From positions 310,001 to 374,000 of the forward strand of contig CP021227.1 of the NCBI GenBank assembly GCA_003999685.1: DNA of 64,000 bases, written 5' to 3'. This document shows, piece after piece, positions 58,695 to 64,000 of the stretch. Origin of the DNA: Taiwanofungus camphoratus. Its lineage: Eukaryota > Basidiomycota > Agaricomycetes > Polyporales > Taiwanofungaceae. The translations under genes and the position numbers were made by a program. The notes beneath the pieces are model-generated. The model was given only the letters and a program-made list of their open reading frames with translations, did no database searches and was not told the origin of the DNA. The stretch's first letter is position 1. Each line of letters opens with the position of its first letter.

Positions 58695-59894
58695 TCAGTG
58701 CCCAAGTGCTATGACCTACTACATCACTTGCCAAGTTTGGAAAGGCATGCCAACAGCAGCACATCGGTGTGGCATGTATTATTGTTGATTGTCATGCTGG
58801 TAAGCTTTTAAGTCCAAGAAGGTCGAATCTGAAGTTAGTTATATTCCGTCACTGTACAAAGCTGTTTGTTCTCATGACGTTCGGGATTCAATGGACACTG
58901 TATTTCAGGTATCGAAAGTGTGTCATCCCAGATTCTCTCGATCACAATATGTGTTGTCTCTCTGCTTGCCTGTTTACTCACGTGCTGCCTTGTTCTTGTT
59001 CTGTTTGCATGTAGTGACTGTCTGTCCTGATCGTTGCCTTTTTATTGTACTCTCCCTCTTGAACTCTACTGGAACAAACCATAAATAACGTCTCCAGGCA
59101 ACATCTATCCAAATAATAATGGTTGCAACTGACAAGATGTTGTGTGTCTCCATTTTGTTCATCAGATGAGCAAGGTGATGCCTGTCTGTTTCTTATGTGC
59201 TAGAAATTCGTAACCATCTCTTTGACCCAGATAAATTTGCATCCCCATGACTGTACTGCAGTGACCCTCATCGATTACCATTGGACTTGGACATGCCGGT
59301 AAGTTTTAGTTGGCCAGGTTGAATGTGCACTGGTCTGTGTACATGCAGGCAGAACAAGAGTGCTACTAGGTGGTATGATGAACCCATCAGCATACATTGG
59401 GATCAAATAACTGGAGAGCGTAGAGCTATGTACACAGAGGACACCTTCGGAGGATCCCAAGCACATGACAGGCAACATACCAGCCGTATAGCTCACGCCC
59501 CACATCACAGGTGCGTAAATCCTTCTAACAGTATACTTCGCAATCGATACGAGGCAATGCCACATTGCATCTATATCCCTCCTCCTCGGTCTCCGGAGAC
59601 AACTCGTAAAAGCAACTGTTAGTACTCTTCAAATCCATTCATCTTACTCATTTTCATGTGAGCGTACAGTATCTGGTCGAAGCCCATGTTCACCGCATTG
59701 TTATTATCCTACACCTCCTACCATGCCGATGATTTCTCCAAGGGGATCTCCTGGATGGGCCCTTAACAGTGACGGGCATACACCATGCAACCAACATTTT
59801 GCAGTGGTATGGTGATATACTGATCCTCTGTCTCTTAATGTCACTGAACAGAGTCTGCCCTTCGTAGATTCATTGGCCTCCCGGCACCGCAGGA
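58695..59894. other. Intergenic; possible 5' exon of the DUF6699 gene
   Basis: No independent gene is supported. An in-frame peptide MPHCIYIPPPRSPETT at 59,557-59,605 followed by a GTAAAA donor could splice to CCCGCAG at 59,903-59,909 and supply a Pro-rich leader for the DUF6699 gene; this is speculative. Confidence 0.35.
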
Positions 59895-60884
59895 TTGAGT
59901 TTTCCCGCAGGAATCTCTCCTGCTCAAACAGCAGTTCCTCTGCAAACTGTTCCTCAAGTGCAAATGACAACACCAATGATAACACCAGCGCACCCAGCTA
60001 CTCCCATACAGACAACCACTCCTGTCCAGACATTAACACCTCTTCCGTTGGGCATTCAGTCACTGACCTCACCAGCTGTGGTGCATGCTCCTGCTACCCT
60101 TTCCGGAGGTCTCGGTGGAATAGCCGGATGGGTTCCTCATCCCTTCCCCCACCCTAGTATCCCTGTTTCAACGTTCTGGGGGTCTAACATGTTTGTCGGC
60201 GCTCGCGCATGGCCCACTACACCTCTTGATGCTAATGCAGTCACGCGATTGACAGGCGGATGGCCGCTTCCTGGAACAGCGCCTGGGTGGTCTCCCGGTG
60301 TATGGCCACTGCCCTCCCAGCAGATCATCGGATGGACCTATCCCACCGTGATCCTTTGTCCTTGGCTCATCCCCAATCCTGGTAATCCCTCTGTGCCGCA
60401 TACTCAATGGGACATAACACAAAGCCCATCAACAGCAAAGCGTATCACAGGTCGAAATCTGGTGACAGAACTGTCCCCAAAGTTTGGTGACCATGTAACA
60501 TTCCCCCCAACTCAGGTAGTGCACATTCACTGTTATATCGGAATGGCGAGGGATCTTTGGGGTCCAATTGTCGTCAAGAATAGGCAAGCCGTGAATGTGG
60601 GAGACATTCTTTTTGCGATCTACGACTACTACCAGACTTCAATGTCGGAAGAGGAGGTCGAGTTTGTCTCGAGTTTGCGACCTGAGAACCATGCGAGGAT
60701 GACAGATGCGTGTTATCGGCGATGCCTTAGGACCCCTGCTCTCCCTGGATATGAACTGCGTCAAGGAATAAAGCGCGTTGACTGTCTCGGGAAAAGCACC
60801 ACATTCTGGGGCATGTGGATTACGCAGAATGCTGACCACACCTGGCAAATGAATCTCGGTCTGGTGCCTATGGGGCCTGCATGA
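59895..60884 (+). CDS. DUF6699-domain protein, copy 3
   Basis: 329-codon single-exon frame. Residues 1-90 are a low-complexity Thr/Pro/Gln leader (TTPVQTLTPLPLGIQ). A Trp/Pro/Gly-rich middle (GGWPLPGTAPGWSPGVWPLP) leads into YPTVILCPWLIPN and VPHTQWDITQSPSTAKRITG. The domain core then reads ATFPPTQ-like VTFPPTQVVHIHCYIG, VNVGDILFAIYDYYQ, MTDACYRRCL, GYELRQGIKRVDCLGKSTTF and WGMWI. IKRVDCL..FWGM corresponds to VKRVDFL..FSGL and VKRIDYL..FWNGL in the two other copies, but overall it is more diverged and longer. The start is uncertain: ATG 59895 is the first in frame, yet an upstream exon is possible. The function is unknown. Confidence 0.83.
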   Translation: MSFPAGISPAQTAVPLQTVPQVQMTTPMITPAHPATPIQTTTPVQTLTPLPLGIQSLTSPAVVHAPATLSGGLGGIAGWVPHPFPHPSIPVSTFWGSNMFVGARAWPTTPLDANAVTRLTGGWPLPGTAPGWSPGVWPLPSQQIIGWTYPTVILCPWLIPNPGNPSVPHTQWDITQSPSTAKRITGRNLVTELSPKFGDHVTFPPTQVVHIHCYIGMARDLWGPIVVKNRQAVNVGDILFAIYDYYQTSMSEEEVEFVSSLRPENHARMTDACYRRCLRTPALPGYELRQGIKRVDCLGKSTTFWGMWITQNADHTWQMNLGLVPMGPA

Positions 60885-63800
60885 CAAATCCTTATTCCAT
60901 GTCACCGTCCCTGTATATGTCATTTCATGTGAGCGCCTAATCTTCCCGATTGTTATTGATTTAATTGATTGTGTAGTGGTCCTCTTGCTTTCCTATATTA
61001 CGCGAGAATTTTTATGTTCCGTGCTTTGCAGATGCTCTCGTATAACTTTTTTTATCATGACGCTTATAGGCTTTGTACGATCCAGTAACATTCTTGTTCA
61101 CGGACTAGAGGCATTACTTAATGTAGAATCCATCTTCTCAACTCGACCTGTAACGACTGGAGCACTCGCTCGATGGTCTGCATGCCGCTTGAACCTCGGG
61201 ACGCTTTACAATAAACTCCGAAACACCCTTCTGCACGGTACAACCTGATTCCCTCTGGAGGGTCGCGGAGTGATTCTGCCATCTCGATCAAAAGAACCCC
61301 GAATCGGCAGCGTTCTTGTTCAAACCGACACGGATCGCCTTCTGGATGGTGGGTAGGACCAACCTAGGGCTCATAAGCATTGTTCTATGCAGACATAGTA
61401 GTGTTTGACCGTACTGAGGTTGTTGAACAGGCCGCCGAAATGAATCTGGATATGTATATGATACTAATAGATAGGAGGACAGTTTGAGAAGGCACGTCTT
61501 GTCTACAAGATAGACAAGTTCCCACCTCATTCCTCAACCTTTTGAGGTTGAATGTTGGAGGACAAGTGAGCATGAATGTTGAGGTGAACTTCGTCTCCTG
61601 CGCCCATCTGCCCTTCGACTCGTCTCCACCCACACAGAGCCATTTTTTCTCGAGGACCATGGATTGACTCAAGCGTTAAGAAAGGTAACTGACTTGCTGG
61701 CTCGCGAGCGTCGAGCACGGGCAGATATATGAACATTGCGTCTGAATTCGAATCGAACGTCCTTTGGATGAGTTGGGGGAGTCGGCCATATGACTTCGGT
61801 TGCTTGGCGTTGCTTCGTCAATTTACTGACTGTGAGAATTATGACGGTGAAGGGAATCAACGTAAAGAGCAGAAAGGTTTCTATAGTGGGATGCTTAAAC
61901 TTTTCGGGTAGGGTCGAACGATGTTAGCGTCCGCCATGATTCAACGAGTAAAAATTCTGATCCTCACTTCCAGCTTTACATAGGCATAGCCACCCCAAAT
62001 ACCTCTGCGGATCTTATCCTGTCTTGTTACTGTGGTCCACTGACCTGCCCAGCCAGACTGCAGTTCCGACCGAGCCGAGCACCTAGAGGATCAGAAGGTA
62101 CTACAGCCTCTGGCTGTAGTATTCGTTTGTTGAAGCGGAATGTTCTGGACGAAGGCCGATGGCTTCAGTATAATATCGGATGACACCACTGCGACCCAGG
62201 AGACTGGTGGAAAATGAAGAAGACCTATTGGAAGTATATATTCAAAATGAATGCGAAGGCAGTCAGAGCCCGATGCCGGATATGTAAGCAGTTCCGCGTG
62301 CCCAAACACAGGTATTTAGTCGAACAAGACTGGTGACTCCGTTTTGTTCTCATGCTATTCTCCCGTTACCCATGTACTGTCGGTCTACACACTCAGTGAT
62401 ATAACAGTCAAATACACGTGTGCACAGCTCCCCTGAGGTTCACGTACACCTTCTCGACTTGCCCTTCTTGCAGTAACCCCAGATTCAGCTGGACTTCACC
62501 CTCGACGAGCCCTCCGGTTATAAAGACGGGCTGAGGTACATGAAGGATGATACTTTGTTTGCTAGGCACAGCAACACATAATCAGTACGTGGGTAAGCGG
62601 ATGTATGTGCTAGCGCAACCCACGGGAACAACACGGGCAGGCCCGTGGTCATTGCAGATTTCCTGTCCCTGTCCAAGTCTAACTGATGGGGAATGCACAC
62701 ACAAGACATTCGAAACTACGACACCAAAGCTGAGCGACCAATCGTATCATCATGAAAACCCGCCGGCGCCGGGATCCGGTGAATGTTTTGTGACATACGT
62801 ATGGTGTAAGGCTAGTAGGAATCCAGGATGCAAGAAGTTACAAAACTGTCACAAGTCACTTACATACACTTTGTCAGGAGGGCAGCCTTACGTTGCGTTG
62901 GAATGCTCACACAACTCGGCCGCAAACATCTGACAGTAAGATCCTACCGAGCGCAAGTCTTATCTGTGCTGTAAACAAGGATGCCTCAGTCTGTCCCTAA
63001 CACTTCCGGCTACCTCCGACGACTGTACATCAACAACTTTTCGCACTCATACCTGTACGCGCTCCCGTTTGGTTCCGGACAACTCATGCCTTGTGGCTTA
63101 GCATAGACAAGCTTACTGCGATGCCTGCAATGACAGTGTTAACAGATCACACATGTTCTTCCTGAACTGCGCTCTTTATGGGTCCTTGTGGATTTATCCA
63201 TGTCGCGATTGTGTGAATACAAGCCCTCAAGCCGGAACGGTCCAAGCAGAAAGTCTAGGTGGTCATTGCTAGTACCAAGAGTCAGTATTTGTACGGTGCA
63301 GGGTTCCGAAAGCCGGAGTCCATCCTCTTCCCACTGAGCCACTGCAGATCTCGGACAAAATTACGTTAGGAACTCATCCACACGAACATTCTCATACTAA
63401 CCTATCCAGCCTGTTCTCCCAAGAGCAGAGATGAAGTCAAAAACAATTAATTCAGCTTCACCTTGCATTTACCCTGCACCAGATTGACATGATCGAGACA
63501 ACGCAGACAGAAGCCACGCCGAACAGCATTATTCTCGGTTCCAAATTGGACGGCACCGAGGTTCAAATATAGCATCCCCGTGAGCCTCTATAGAAAATGA
63601 AAGTCAGCCTTAGTCACCTTTCTGCTACCAAAATTGCATAACTTGACCAACTAGTCAAATTCCTTGCCTTTCAGTGGCTGAATATGAAGCAGTCAGTCAC
63701 AGGACAGTTGCACACCAGTCAACCTATGGTCAGCTTGTATGGCTAGTGCATGACTGCCCTGCAAATTTTGCACAAATGTTGACTACGCTTTTTTACAAGG

Positions 63801-64000
63801 CGTGAGCACTGTTGGATTAAACTTTGATCGGTGAGTCGCAGTGATCGTCAATCTACCAATGTTCAGCCCGAACAGGACGCAAGCCAGCAATGTGTGTGGG
63901 AAATGCCATCCGAATAGTGCTTCCGTTGTACTTCCGATATCACATTCTATTATTGCATGGAATGCACTTGACTCGTGCACCCTTCGGATGATAAAGGGAC
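60885..64000. other. Right end of window, no firmly supported gene
   Basis: ORFs of 60-130 codons on both strands show no domain. The only one with a suggestive feature is 63,139-63,342 (-), 67 residues ending SSGRTCVIC, a CaaX-like tail, with ER just before; no receptor gene is nearby. Nothing else is supported. Confidence 0.35.

Noticed and set aside
1-64000. CRISPR arrays, bacterial-type operons, rRNA genes, telomere repeats
   Set aside because: None seen; the window is eukaryotic and no regularly spaced repeats or TTAGGG arrays occur.

Overview
The window looks like nuclear DNA of an agaricomycete (mushroom-forming basidiomycete). Coding genes are broken by many introns of about 50-60 nt with GT-AG ends. 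The recognisable families also point there: fungal APC permease, Bub3, intron-rich metacaspases carrying the basidiomycete insert, GH16, and DUF6699, which is largely confined to this group. I cannot name the genus; Polyporales would fit but is not proven.

Left part, 1-34.2 kb, is gene-bearing but decaying. In order it holds the 3' end of an amino-acid permease (+), the spindle-checkpoint gene bub3 (-), a TA-flanked MITE, metacaspase A (-), an alpha/beta hydrolase (+), a small three-exon gene of unknown function (+), a GH16 glycosidase relic (-), metacaspase B (-) and a third metacaspase, C (-), which has lost both catalytic residues. Further on are two DUF6699 genes (21.8 kb -, 27.8 kb +), a short-chain dehydrogenase (-), a second relative of the MITE, and a broken NmrA-like gene (+). 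Metacaspases A, B and C are same-strand paralogues spread over about 16 kb. That is the clearest gene-family expansion here, with copies in different states of preservation.

Middle part, 34.2-40.6 kb, shows no gene I can support.

Right part, 40.6-58.7 kb, is a repeat block. An ancient, almost CpG-free segment was split by a much younger 6.9-kb LINE (minus strand). The LINE has a 14-bp target-site duplication, a (TCA)n tail, a zinc-knuckle ORF1, and an ORF2 with endonuclease, reverse transcriptase, RNase H and zinc domains. Beyond it is a nest of LTR fossils: three copies of one LTR of about 1.75 kb, one inserted inside another in reverse, a different solo LTR of about 980 bp inserted in the first copy, and a fourth LTR-like block between copies. 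4-bp target duplications and the relative loss of CpG give the order of events.

Far right, 58.7-64 kb, has a third DUF6699 gene (+) and otherwise unassigned sequence, including one small ORF ending in a CaaX-type motif.

I found no operon-like or defence-like cassette. The most notable items are the graded decay of the metacaspase trio, the 14-nt microexon that encodes the hydrolase oxyanion motif, the LINE whose stops all look like C-to-T transitions (mostly at CpG), and the nested LTRs with a 50-bp internal inversion. Family calls come from reading translated motifs by eye; no database search was run.
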